A stretch of 64,000 nt of DNA from Planctomycetaceae bacterium (GTDB taxonomy: Bacteria; Planctomycetota; Planctomycetia; Planctomycetales; Planctomycetaceae). Under the pieces are notes generated by a model. It saw only the letters and a list, made by a program, of their open reading frames with translations. It had not been told where the DNA came from and ran no database searches. The position numbers and the translations under genes are program-made. The stretch spans positions 31,094 to 95,093 of the forward strand of contig JANSXP010000022.1 of NCBI GenBank assembly GCA_024742875.1. The letters run 5' to 3'. Below, one piece after another: positions 47,127 through 57,200 of the stretch (positions are counted from its first letter, which is position 1; every line of letters begins with the position of its first letter).

Positions 47127-49103
47127 ATGCATCCGCCGATTCGATCGTGGAACTTATCCGTCGAATCCGTTGACCAACTCCGCAAACAGCTGCTGGAGTT
47201 TCGCCGGCAGTGGGCAGAATTCGCCGCCCGCTCCGGCCCCCTGTTTCAGGCGTTTCGGCAAAAAGGGGCCGAATTGCCCGACGAATTTCTCGATCACCTC
47301 GGAGATCTGCAGAACCGCAAGGCCGACCTGCACGCTTATCTGCGAACTGCCACGGCGGCTGTACCGGCGGAGAGCTGGCAACTGTCCGCCGAATCGGCCT
47401 CGTTGCACACGCTGGAGCAGGACATTGACTGTTTGCGGCAAAAGTGTCGCGAACAGGAACAGCGTTTTCGCGACTGGCGCAGCACCATTGAGCGGCCACT
47501 GCAAATCTTTACCAAAATTACGGCCGATGCCACGGCCGTGCGTTCGCTGTTGTCTCCCATCCAGTCTTCCGTACAACAGTTGCTCACACAACTGGACGAC
47601 GTGGAGTCGCTGGACTGTGATCAGGCAGAAACCTGGTGCCAGGTGACAGACGCGCTGTTGAACCTCATCACTGAGCGGCAGACGACAGAATCGTCCGCAC
47701 CGCGAGCCCCACTTGCTGACTGCGAACGCTGGTTCCAGACGATTGAAGACGCCGCCGGTCGTTCCCTGGCCATCGCCGCCATTCGAGGGGAGCTGCGGCT
47801 CGACGCGGAACTTCTGCAGCAGCATCAAAATCCTGAGCACGTTGCCCCCAGCGACAAAGTGACGGCGGGCGCTGTGCAGGAATTGCAGCAGAAGCTGCAG
47901 CAGCAAAACGAACGTATCGCCACGCCTCGTCCCGTCGCCGCGACCGTGCAGCCTGCCCCCCGCGAGACAGTTCGCAGCGTCGATGCGGAACGGGAACTGA
48001 TGCCGCTGATCCATGGACTGCGGCAGCTCCGCGACAGCCTGATGCAGACCGCAGGCATCGGTTCCTCGGACACCCATCATCCGCTGTACGTCACAGTTCA
48101 GGGACTGGGAAATCTCAGCGGCATCACCAGACTGCTGCTGGAAATCCTGACCGCTCGTGACAGCGGGCAGCACAGCTATCGCAAAGAGATCGAGCAGGCC
48201 GTGCAACTGCTGGCGGAAGCTCAAAGTGCTGTACGTGAGCAGGCCCGCCTTGGCGCAGATAGCCCAGGCTTTGTGCCCCAGCAGGACGCCATCTTTCACT
48301 GGTTGAAGCACTTTGTCAGTGAAGAGGTGGAGAAGATTCACGTCGAGCGTTTCATGCGACTCGATAGCGGCGCTGATCCAGCCAATGGTCACCACCTGGC
48401 CACTCGCATTCGTGATTTTCGCAGTCATGTGCACCACAAAGTGGATCAACGTCGGCTGCGGCACCGACTCGAACACGCGGCCGCCGATCTCCGTCAGTCT
48501 TCCGGTGTCGCGAATGCCGACAGTCTGCTGTCCACTGTTGAGGAGTTGCTGGCGGTCGGTACGGCCGTGACATCGGCGTGGCTGCGGGATCTGCTGCTGG
48601 ATGTGGCCGACCAGTTGCCCGACCCTGACGACACTGACGCCGTACTCAGTGACGACGTGCGTGCCGTGCTGAAAAACATGGAGGACTTCCGCATTCAGCA
48701 GATTCAGGATCAGGTCGCTCAGGAAGAGCAGTCGGAAGTCCTGTCGCCGGAAGTTGTGCAGGTCCGCGAGTGGCTGCGCGGCAAGACCATCGCCCTGGTC
48801 GCCGGAGAAGCAAAACCCGAGCATCGTCGCCGCATTGAAAAGGATTTTCAGCTGAAGTCTCTGGTCTGGATATCCGCCGGCAGGAAAGACCGCATTGAAA
48901 ATCTCGCTCCGCAGCTCAACGGAACCAGTCTGTTGATTCTCGTCACTGGCCTGATCGGCCACAAACACAGCGATCTGCGTCAGCACGCGGAAGCCAGAGG
49001 AATTCCCTGGGTCCAGACCAAACAGAATCAGGGCTATGGCTCGTCGACTCTGGCGGCCGTCATTGTTGAACAGGCCAGCAAGAGATTTCGCCAGGCAGGC
49101 TGA
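47127..49103 (+). CDS. DUF2325-containing coiled-coil protein
   Basis: 658 residues, soluble. Residues 1-550 are mostly helical and Gln/Leu-rich with coiled-coil stretches (LEQDIDCLRQKCREQEQRF; VQELQQKLQQQNERI). The C-terminal ~100 residues match DUF2325: GKTIALVAGEAKPEHRRRIE, LVWISAGRKDRIE, LLILVTGLIGHKHSDLRQHA, and GIPWVQTKQNQGYGSSTLAAVIVEQ. Function unknown. The ATG has GGGAG upstream. The long antisense frame over the same span is a composition shadow. Confidence 0.85.
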   Translation: MHPPIRSWNLSVESVDQLRKQLLEFRRQWAEFAARSGPLFQAFRQKGAELPDEFLDHLGDLQNRKADLHAYLRTATAAVPAESWQLSAESASLHTLEQDIDCLRQKCREQEQRFRDWRSTIERPLQIFTKITADATAVRSLLSPIQSSVQQLLTQLDDVESLDCDQAETWCQVTDALLNLITERQTTESSAPRAPLADCERWFQTIEDAAGRSLAIAAIRGELRLDAELLQQHQNPEHVAPSDKVTAGAVQELQQKLQQQNERIATPRPVAATVQPAPRETVRSVDAERELMPLIHGLRQLRDSLMQTAGIGSSDTHHPLYVTVQGLGNLSGITRLLLEILTARDSGQHSYRKEIEQAVQLLAEAQSAVREQARLGADSPGFVPQQDAIFHWLKHFVSEEVEKIHVERFMRLDSGADPANGHHLATRIRDFRSHVHHKVDQRRLRHRLEHAAADLRQSSGVANADSLLSTVEELLAVGTAVTSAWLRDLLLDVADQLPDPDDTDAVLSDDVRAVLKNMEDFRIQQIQDQVAQEEQSEVLSPEVVQVREWLRGKTIALVAGEAKPEHRRRIEKDFQLKSLVWISAGRKDRIENLAPQLNGTSLLILVTGLIGHKHSDLRQHAEARGIPWVQTKQNQGYGSSTLAAVIVEQASKRFRQAG

Positions 49104-49536
49104 GCGACAGCCCTGCGATATCCGCGGCGCCAATTGCTCAATCTGCTCCGGCACGCTGAGTCATGACGTCTCTGTCTTCGGCCACCTGGCGACACACGAC
49201 GGCGGAATGCCGCCGCAGCGAAATCCCAGCGGGATTCGTTGAAGAACATGGCCGTCAACCGGGTGGATTCCGATTCCCCATGCCGATCGCCACAAAACGA
49301 GGTGCCGGCGCATGGTGCACTCCGCTCCGGCCACAATGTGCAGCGTTTCGCGCCAGAACACAGATCGGTGCCACAGCAGGCACGCCCAGTCGGACGCCGC
49401 TGATACAGCCCCTTCCATGAATTTCGAGCCACGCACTCGGTCGAACGGGCGACGGTTTCTGTGGATTCGAGTATACCACAGAGTCTGGCGAGCGCCCCTA
49501 CGCCCCCTGGTGGCCAATCCCCACTGGAACAGGATC
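49104..49536. other. Intergenic region, no gene seen
   Basis: 433 bp. An in-frame upstream extension of the next gene exists but has unrelated composition. No repeat or terminator identified. Confidence 0.35.
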
Positions 49537-50796
49537 ATGGATTACGAGCCGATCAACATCTATTCTCACCGCATCGCCCCAGCGGCCGTTGTGGAGGTAC
49601 TGAAACGACACTACTCCGACGTCTCTGTCACTGGACCGGACGACGCGTGGACGAAGCTGACGGCCGTTATTCACCCGGGCGGCTTCTTTCGCCGTCCCAA
49701 GTTGCTGCATCTGACGCACAAAGAAGAGTACTACGATGGGGACGACTGGCCTCGCCAGCGCATGGGCCTGCAGAATTTCGTTTGCTCATGGACCAACGCA
49801 AACGAACAGCCCAATCTGCCGCGGTTGATTCGTTCGTTTCGCTTTTGTCTGGCAGTGCCCACGGCGGGGCTCGACCCCTACAGCAAGGATCCCCGCATCG
49901 AAGCACTGCTGCAGATCTGTCGGGAGCTGGACGGGATTCTGTTCACTCCGACCTGCCTGCGTGATTCGTCCGGCCGAACACTCATTGATACCAGCGGCCA
50001 CGTTGACGACCAGGCCTCCCTGCCTCGTCTGCCTCCCATTGAGGACCACCCCGATGCGGAAGCCGATTTCGAGCACGACGAAGACGATGATGAGCCGGAG
50101 CCTCCGACACCGGAACGTGTGGCCCGACGGCTGCTGGCCCTGACAGCCGTAGCCGCGCGAGCCACCGTTGAACTCGATCACTCCCAGGGCATCGAAGACC
50201 TGGAAGACATTCCCGCTCGCATCGCTGAGTGGGTCAATGAACTGGGCATCAGCGACGAACTGGAACCCCAGGAATGGAAGGTCATTCAGCGCCCGGTGGG
50301 CGGACTGGAACAATCAGATTTCATCAACGCTATGTGGCGTGTCGAAGGAGCGGCCGTACTGGCCTGCGCTCTGAAACTGCATGATCTGCCCGCCTACGAC
50401 GAACTGATCGTTCCGCCGGAACTGTACGATTCGGTGGGACTGCTGAGTGTCGAACAGGGGGCCGAGCTTCTGGCCCATCCGGATTTGTGTGACGAAGATG
50501 AGCTTCAGGGCCTGCAGGAACATCTGCTGGCTTTGCACTGGCGTGTTCGCGATTTTTCGCTGCGACCGGAGCCGATGGATTTTGTGGCGTTCTCCCGGGA
50601 CTGCTGGTTTGGCTCGTTTGACCTGACGAACTTTCGTGTGCTCAACGGCGATCTGGCAATTGGTGATGTGCCGATCGCGGAAGCCGAACCGGAAGACGTC
50701 AGTCGGGTCAACAGCATTGCCATGGAGCGTCATCTGGCCATTAACTGGCTGCACGGCTACAGCCGCATCTATTCCGAAACGGACACCTCCACCTAG
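49537..50796 (+). CDS. DUF4272-domain protein
   Basis: 419 residues from ATG 49537, preceded by CAGGAT. Soluble. The N-terminal part begins MDYEPINIYSHRIAPAAVVE. An acidic linker (about 185-200, EHDEDDDEPEPP) precedes the DUF4272 region, which has VARRLLALTAVAARATVE, an inner Trp/Leu-rich stretch, and the family ending SIAMERHLAINWLHGY. Function unknown. Confidence 0.82.
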   Translation: MDYEPINIYSHRIAPAAVVEVLKRHYSDVSVTGPDDAWTKLTAVIHPGGFFRRPKLLHLTHKEEYYDGDDWPRQRMGLQNFVCSWTNANEQPNLPRLIRSFRFCLAVPTAGLDPYSKDPRIEALLQICRELDGILFTPTCLRDSSGRTLIDTSGHVDDQASLPRLPPIEDHPDAEADFEHDEDDDEPEPPTPERVARRLLALTAVAARATVELDHSQGIEDLEDIPARIAEWVNELGISDELEPQEWKVIQRPVGGLEQSDFINAMWRVEGAAVLACALKLHDLPAYDELIVPPELYDSVGLLSVEQGAELLAHPDLCDEDELQGLQEHLLALHWRVRDFSLRPEPMDFVAFSRDCWFGSFDLTNFRVLNGDLAIGDVPIAEAEPEDVSRVNSIAMERHLAINWLHGYSRIYSETDTST

Positions 50797-50919
50797 CCTC
50801 ACGATCAGTCCGCCTGGCGACCAGTCGCGTCGGCAACGTTGCCTGACCGCATCTGCCCAGGCTATCATCGTCGCGGTGTGTGACCGATCAGCAACGTCCC
50901 GGAGCCAAAGGGCCTGTCC

Positions 50920-51642
50920 GTGTCCATTGACAACCCGTTCGCTGCGCCCCTTGCGAAGAACGAAAGTGAGCCATCGCTCAACGTATTTCGCGTCGACGGC
51001 GACACACTTATCTGCGGGGCAGAGACAAACCTGCAGTTTCTGTGCTGGCTGACGGGCGAGTGGATCAGCGCCGAAGATCGGCCCACGCATCACACCCCGG
51101 TGTCCGTCTACTGGCCCGCACCGCTGCGACGGGTACGCCAACTGTTACTGGTTGGCGCCGTGCTGACTTTCCCGCTGATGGTGGCTCGCAGGATGTGGGG
51201 AATCTATATGGTGGCCTGCACGGCCATTCTGCTGCTGGTCTTTATCAAACGCATGCGACCGAAAGTCACACTCCGCACAGCCGTTTCCCCCCGGGGCCAG
51301 CGCCTGCCACGTCGCCACAACATTCGGGAAGTGCTCAGATTTCTCTTTTGTGGTCTGGCGACTCTGACCGTGCTGCGTTTCGCGCCCGGGGCGTTTGCTG
51401 CAGTGGGCCTGCCAGTCAGTTCTTATGTGTCCGTCATTATGGCCAGCTCCACTTTTCTGCTCACCGGGTGGCTGTCTCGCGTGCTTGTGCGACCAGTGCT
51501 GAGTGTCCGTCCGCCGACCGTCGATCAAATGCAGAACGATCTGTTTGTTGTCAGACACATCCCCGAGAATATGCTCCAGGGGCTGCAGCAGTTGCGGACA
51601 GAACTGATGCCTGACGCCGAACGGGAGGAAACCGCATCCTGA
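50920..51642 (+). CDS. NPF.AP-family membrane protein, tandem member 1
   Basis: 240 residues from GTG. Starts MSIDNPFAAP. The conserved block FRVDGDTLICGAETNLQFLCWLTGEW follows at about 20-46; then basic and hydrophobic segments (about four helices, e.g. LLLVGAVLTFPLM; YMVACTAILLLVF); then the C-terminal block DLFVVRHIPENMLQGLQQL. First of four tandem paralogues on this strand. No known family recognised. Confidence 0.75.
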   Translation: MSIDNPFAAPLAKNESEPSLNVFRVDGDTLICGAETNLQFLCWLTGEWISAEDRPTHHTPVSVYWPAPLRRVRQLLLVGAVLTFPLMVARRMWGIYMVACTAILLLVFIKRMRPKVTLRTAVSPRGQRLPRRHNIREVLRFLFCGLATLTVLRFAPGAFAAVGLPVSSYVSVIMASSTFLLTGWLSRVLVRPVLSVRPPTVDQMQNDLFVVRHIPENMLQGLQQLRTELMPDAEREETAS

Positions 51643-51693
51643 CGTCGTCGCTGGTGTATCATTTGTCAGCCCATCAGTCAGGAGAAAACTGCT

Positions 51694-52458
51694 GTGTCGA
51701 CAGACAACCCCTTTGCGGCCCCCACGTCGCTCGATGAGCGCGGAAATGACGCCAATTTTGCGCAGGTGGCCGGTGATGTTTTGCTGTGCGGCAGGGAAGT
51801 GGATCTGTCGGCGGTCGGCTGGCTGACGGGCCAGCCCACCACCGCCGATGAACGCCGCCATTCAAAACGACTTCGGCTCGTGTACTGGCCGATTCCGCTG
51901 CGGCGTCTCGTGTGGGTCCTGCCAATTGTCGTGGTGCTCTCCAATCGGGTGCTCGCAGGAAATCGGCAGCTTGTCACGCTCGGATTTTTCGCCACGTGGT
52001 GGCTGTGGCTGCCACTATTGTCCCGTTTTCGCCCGACCACCTGCCTGACGATCGCGTTCACCCGGCAGGGACGAAGCCTGCGGACCAGACACAACGTCTC
52101 GCAGACGCTGAGGGCGATCCTCGCTGTGGCAGTCGCGATGCTGGCTTTGGAATACGCTGACATCGCGGATGCGGCGCTGCCCAAAGGACTGTGGGTCCTG
52201 AAGTACATCCTGATGCCTGTCGGCGGATTCGCCCTCGTGATGTGGGGCTGGAATCTGATCTTTCCCCCGGTCCTGAAGCTTAGGCCGCCGACGGTGAAAG
52301 CCTTTTCCGCAGGCGTGTTTTCCATTCATGATGCGCCGGCCGGATTTCTGGATGGGCTGAGCCGCCTGCTGGATGCAGAATCTCGTCATTCATCGCACGG
52401 GCAGGGCCGATCCACGCCAAACGCCGCGGCTGCAAAGATGGACCATGAAGACCAATGA
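51694..52458 (+). CDS. NPF.AP-family membrane protein, tandem member 2
   Basis: 254 residues from GTG with AGGAG eight bases upstream. Starts MSTDNPFAAP. Block VAGDVLLCGREVDLSAVGWLTG, here with Gly where the paralogues have Cys; about four hydrophobic segments; C-terminal SAGVFSIHDAPAGFLDGL. Most similar to the dispersed member at 24672 in its N-terminal third (ERR..KRLRL.YWP). Its 3' end overlaps member 3 by 14 bases. Confidence 0.75.
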   Translation: MSTDNPFAAPTSLDERGNDANFAQVAGDVLLCGREVDLSAVGWLTGQPTTADERRHSKRLRLVYWPIPLRRLVWVLPIVVVLSNRVLAGNRQLVTLGFFATWWLWLPLLSRFRPTTCLTIAFTRQGRSLRTRHNVSQTLRAILAVAVAMLALEYADIADAALPKGLWVLKYILMPVGGFALVMWGWNLIFPPVLKLRPPTVKAFSAGVFSIHDAPAGFLDGLSRLLDAESRHSSHGQGRSTPNAAAAKMDHEDQ

Positions 52459-53239
52459 TCCCTTTGCGGCGCCACAAAGCGTCACTCGACCGGCCGCCCT
52501 TCAGCTTGCGGCAGGTTCGTACCGTGTCCACGGGGATCTGCTGGTGTGCGGAGCCGAAGCGGACCTGACCGCCGTGTGCTGGTACTCGGGAGAGATGACG
52601 ACGCCGCTGGATCGAAAGAAAACGTCGCTGGTGCGGCTGGAGCACATGCCCACGCCGCTGCGTTTTGCGGCCTGGAGCATGGTGGCACTCGTACTGCCTC
52701 TTGATTCTCTGATGAATCACTATCCCTGGACTGTCTTCCCCGTGCTTTGCCTCCTGATCCTGCTGGCAGCATCCGCCGCCTTTCTCCAATTGACAGCCGC
52801 GGTGGTTGCCAGGGTGACCATCGCCAGCACCAGGACCGGGAAGCGATTGCGGATGAAACACGTTGCGATCGCTGGTCTTCAGGCGGTCGTTTCCGCAGCA
52901 GCAGTGGGGAGCCTGCTGTGGATGTATCAGCCACTGGAGTGGCTGATTCCCTTCACCATCTGCTCCATCATGGTGTATCTGTCAGTCAGACTGATGTGGA
53001 ACAAAGTGGTACCGGCCTGGCTGCACGTCCACCGACCGAGCGTGCAGCGGTTCCATCACGGCGTGTTTTACGTCAGTGGTTTGCCGCAACAGTTCCTGAA
53101 AACGGCGCGGCAACTGCAGAAAACGCGGGCCCCGGAATTCTGTGCAGGCGGAGCCAGCTCAACAGTCGCTTCGGCGGCCGAATTCCCGGCCGATTTTTCG
53201 GCCAACGCGACTGCGGAGGCACCCCATGAAGACCGATGA
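52445..53239 (+). CDS. NPF.AP-family membrane protein, tandem member 3
   Basis: 264 residues. Starts MKTNDPFAAP; the block VHGDLLVCGAEADLTAVCWYSGE follows at about 28-50. Four hydrophobic segments; C-terminal GVFYVSGLPQQFLKT. Member 4 is nearly identical in the first block at the DNA level but diverges in the membrane part. The start lies within the end of member 2, and the stop lies within the start of member 4, both by 14 bases (ATGAAGACCRATGA). Confidence 0.78.
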   Translation: MKTNDPFAAPQSVTRPAALQLAAGSYRVHGDLLVCGAEADLTAVCWYSGEMTTPLDRKKTSLVRLEHMPTPLRFAAWSMVALVLPLDSLMNHYPWTVFPVLCLLILLAASAAFLQLTAAVVARVTIASTRTGKRLRMKHVAIAGLQAVVSAAAVGSLLWMYQPLEWLIPFTICSIMVYLSVRLMWNKVVPAWLHVHRPSVQRFHHGVFYVSGLPQQFLKTARQLQKTRAPEFCAGGASSTVASAAEFPADFSANATAEAPHEDR

Positions 53240-53939
53240 TCCGTTTGCTCCGCCACAACCCGTCACACACACCGAAGCACGGGAATTTGCCGACGGCTCA
53301 TTTCGTCTTGAGGGGGATCTGCTGGTATGCGGAGCCGAAGCAGATCTGACGGCCGTGTGCTGGTACTCCGGAGAGCTGACGACGCCGGAGGATCGGAAGA
53401 ACACGTCGCGAGTGCGTCTGGAGCACGTGCCCATGCTGCTGCGAATGACGATTTTCGGAGTGTCCCCCCTCATCGTGCCGCTGGATACCGTGCTGACAGA
53501 TCAAACGTGGATTGGACTTTCCTGGCTCCTGCTTTTCACTTTGACTTTCGGTGTCTTATTCCTCGTTCAGCGGTCTATGCCCGTCACGCGAGTGACGCTC
53601 GTTTATACGCACTCGCCACGCCCCTATCGTCGGAAACGCTGGACTCTTGTGGGGATGCACGTTGTTCTGGCGGCCTGTATTGCGAGTTACATCGCCCCCC
53701 TGCTGCCGATCGGAGACTTGCTGATACGGTTCATCGTCAGCTTCTCGTTCGTCATTATGCCCCTCTGGCTGCTGTGGGACAAAGTCACCCCGCCTTCTCT
53801 GCACGTAAGATTTGTGGAAGTCTACCGCTACTCACGGGGCGTGTTCCGCATCAAAGGAGTGCCACCGCAGTTTCTGGACGGCGTGCGACGACTCCAGTCG
53901 CAGGACCGTGTCGACAACCTCCCCGATCACACCGGCTGA
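53226..53939 (+). CDS. NPF.AP-family membrane protein, tandem member 4
   Basis: 237 residues. Starts MKTDDPFAPP; the block LEGDLLVCGAEADLTAVCWYSGE is shared with member 3. Hydrophobic segments near 75-95, 98-115, 140-160 and 165-190; C-terminal RGVFRIKGVPPQFLDGVRRL. Last of the array. Tandem overlap with member 3 suggests a recent duplication and translational coupling. Confidence 0.78.
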   Translation: MKTDDPFAPPQPVTHTEAREFADGSFRLEGDLLVCGAEADLTAVCWYSGELTTPEDRKNTSRVRLEHVPMLLRMTIFGVSPLIVPLDTVLTDQTWIGLSWLLLFTLTFGVLFLVQRSMPVTRVTLVYTHSPRPYRRKRWTLVGMHVVLAACIASYIAPLLPIGDLLIRFIVSFSFVIMPLWLLWDKVTPPSLHVRFVEVYRYSRGVFRIKGVPPQFLDGVRRLQSQDRVDNLPDHTG

Positions 53940-54133
53940 CAACGGTGGCTACTGACACGTCTGCAGAGAGGGCTGTGTTGAATGTCGACGGCCGGGTTCG
54001 CTGCGCCCCCCTGCCGACACCGCAACCCGACCCACACCGCAACCCCGTGCCAACGCCACGCCCCAGACACAGCGTCACGGGCCCCGGAGCCCGCCCGATC
54101 CAGACGCGGGGGCACATCGACTGTCGCAGCGAA

Positions 54134-54208
54134 GCGACGGGTGAGCGTTAGCGACGGGTGAGCGTTAGCGACGGGTGAGCGTTAGCGACGGGTGAGCGTT
54201 AGCGACGC
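54134..54208 (-). repeat. 17-bp tandem repeat, four copies plus partial
   Basis: Units of GCGACGGGTGAGCGTTA (plus-strand reading) at 54134, 54151, 54168 and 54185, then a partial unit at 54202. Exact period 17. It sits just beyond repeat copy E, downstream of valS. Confidence 0.95.
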
Positions 54209-54229
54209 GAGCAAACGTCGTGACGTTCC

Positions 54230-54289
54230 ATTTTCTTCGACACCCCCACCCCACGCCATCGACCGGGGCGTCGCGGCCCTCCCGGCGGG
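54230..54289 (-). repeat. Stop-codon-abutting GC-rich repeat, copy E (diverged)
   Basis: Read on the minus strand directly after valS TAA: CCCGCCGGGAGGGCC, GACGCCCCGG, ATGGCGTGGGG, then AGAAAATGGAACGTC, the same block order as the other copies but more diverged. The tandem 17-bp array then follows. Confidence 0.65.
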
Positions 54290-57200
54290 TTAGGAAAGCT
54301 CGGAGAGCATGCGGTCGATGGAGTCTTTTTGATTTTGCAAAGACGCCAGAGTTTCTCGGACGTCGTTGACGACGTTCTCGGGCGCTTTGTCGGTGAAGTT
54401 TTTGTTGGCGAGCTTCTTTTCCCGACTGAGGATCTGCCCGCTGATTTCGCCCAGCTGTTTTTGCAGCCGTTCTTTCTCTGCGTCCAGATCGATGAGACCT
54501 TCCAGAGGAATATAGCCTTCGGCGTCGTCGATGGTGAAGGTGCCGGAGGCGCCGGGGCGGGAGATGTCCAGCCCGGCCGCTTCCAGCATCGTGCGGGACA
54601 GATTGTCAAACTGATCGGCCACGGCGTTCATCTGATCGGCCACTTCCGGACTGCACCGCATGAAGAGTTTCAGCGGCTCTTTGGGGCTGATCTTGTAGTG
54701 AGCGCGAACATTGCGAACGGCCACAATCGTGTCCTGCAGACGCTCGAACCGTTTCTCCAGTTCCGCGTCGATGAGCGATTCATCGAGGGTCGGCCATGCG
54801 GCAATCATCACGTGAGACTCAGCTGCCGTGGGGGTGCCCAAACCACGAGACGGAGCCAGCGTGTTGAGGTGAGCCCAGAGTTCTTCGGTGATGAAGGGCG
54901 CGAACGGGTGCAGCAGCCGCATCAGCTGATCAATGACGAACACGAGCATCCGCTGGGCCAGCGGACGGCGGGTGTCGTCTTTCAGACGTGGCTTGATCAT
55001 CTCCAGATACCAGTCACAGAATTCGTTCCAGGTGAAGTCACGAATGGTGCGGGTGGCCTGGTCAAACTGATAGCGGTCCAGCATGGTGGTGACGCTGGTT
55101 GCCGTGGTGGCCAGCCGGCTGAGAATCCAGCGGTCTTCCATTTCCAGGTCGGCCAGGGGAATTTCGCCAGGCGTGTAGCCTTCGAGATTCATGAACGCAA
55201 AGCGGGAGGCGTTCCACAGCTTGTTGCAGAAGTTGCGGCCGTACTCGAACCGCTCCGACACGATACGAGCCACTTCAGCGCCTTCGTCCGGCGTGAACCA
55301 CGGACTGGGGAACTGAAAATCCTTTTGGCACGATTTGCAGTTGATGGTGGGCGTCTTGCCGCCGCGGGGCGCCATTTTCTGGTGTTTGGCGGTTTGCGGA
55401 ATGATGGCCTGACAGAACGGGCATTCGTAACCCACCGGCAGCCGCACGTCCTGCGTTTCCCCACACAAAGACGCAATGGTGAAACGAACGGCATCGGTGC
55501 CGTATTTTTCAATCAGTTCCAGTGGATCCACGCCGTTACCTTTGGACTTGGACATGGTTTGTCCCAGGCCATCAAGGATTTTCGGGTGGATGTAAACGTG
55601 CTCAAACGGCACATCGCCCATGTTGTACAGGCCGGTCAGCACCATGCGGGCCACCCACAGCGTGATGATGTCGCGCGAGGTCACCAGCACCGAGCCGGGG
55701 TAGAAGAAGTCCAGCACTTCGTTGGTGCCGGACTGCGTGCTCGTGGCCTCTGACTGTGTCGTGGGCGGATTGTGGGCGGCATCGGGCCAGCCAAGGGTCG
55801 CGTGCGGCCAGAGGGCTGAGCTGAACCACGTATCCAGAACATCGGGATCCTGCTCGAATCCCAACTCGTTCAGACCAGCTTCCACTGACTCATTGCCGGC
55901 GTCAACGCAGGCGAGTACCAGTTCTTCGCCAGGCAGCAGACCGGGGGCAAACTGCGCAGCGAGGATGCCATCGTATTCTGCCGGGAATTCGATGGTGTCT
56001 GAGTCCGTGGCCTTTGCGCCGAAGGCCGACAGGTGGGCGATGGCGGATTCGCGGGATTCGATTTTGAAGGCCCATACGGGAATGCGATGGCCCCACCATA
56101 ACTGGCGGCTGATACACCAGTCGCGTTTTTCGCCCAGCCAGTCCATGTAGGTTTTGGTGTATCGCTGCGGAAAGATGCGCACACGATTATCACTGACGGC
56201 ATCCATGGCGGACTGCGCCAGCGTGTCCATTTTCACGAACCACTGATCGCTGAGAAACGGCTCAATTTCCGTCTTACTTCGATCGCTGAACTTCTTGGGG
56301 ATCTTCCGATCTTCCACGCCTTCAAAGTGCCCCAGTTCTTCCATTTTGGCCACGATGGCTTTGCGAGCATCGCGGCGATCCATGCCCTCAAAGTCACCAC
56401 CGTTGTCGTTGATGGTGCCGTCGGCATTGAGGATGTTGATCATTTCCAGATCGTTGCGCAGACCGCAGGCGTAGTCGTTGGGGTCGTGCGCGGGCGTCAC
56501 CTTAACGGCACCGGTGCCCAACTCCTTGTCAGCCAGCAAAGCGTCGGCCACGATGGGAATCAGGCGTCCGTTTACGGGGATGCGAACACTGCGTCCGATC
56601 AGATCCGTGTAGCGTTCGTCCGTGGGATGCACGCAGACCGCCGTATCGCCCAGCATGGTTTCCGGCCGCGTGGTGGAGAAGCAAATGAGCTGATCGGTGT
56701 CAGTGCCGGAATCATCAACCACGGGGTAGTTGAACGTCCAGAAATTGCCGTCGACCTCCTCGGTGTAAACTTCATCATCGGCCACTGCGGTCTGCAGGTG
56801 GCTGTCCCAGTTGACCAGCCGCTTGCCACGGAAGATCAGTCCGTCGTTGAACATTTTGAAGAACGTGCGGCGCACAGCGCGACTGCAAACGTCATCCAGT
56901 GTAAAGCGAACTCGACGCCAGTCACAGCTGGCTCCAATTTGCTTGAGCTGATTGAGAATGCGGCCTTCGTACTGGTCTTTCCATTTCCAGATACGTTCCA
57001 CGAGCGCATCACGACCGATGTCGTGGCGAGTGAGGCCCTCTTCTTCGTGCATGCGACGTTCAACCACCGCCTGTGTGGCGATGCCGGCGTGATCGGTGCC
57101 GGGCATCCAGAGCGCTTCGCGGCCCTGCATGCGACGCCAGCGAGTCAGCAGATCCTGCACAGTGCCGTTCAGACAATGGCCCATGTGCAGCGCGCCGGTG

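Noticed and set aside
47154..49154. 666-residue minus-strand frame
   Set aside because: Antisense to the DUF2325 gene. It has no domain signature, while the plus-strand frame has a clear C-terminal DUF2325 and a good ribosome-binding site.
54134..54208. CRISPR array
   Set aside because: Units are 17 bp with no spacers between them, and no cas gene is in the window. It is a simple tandem repeat.
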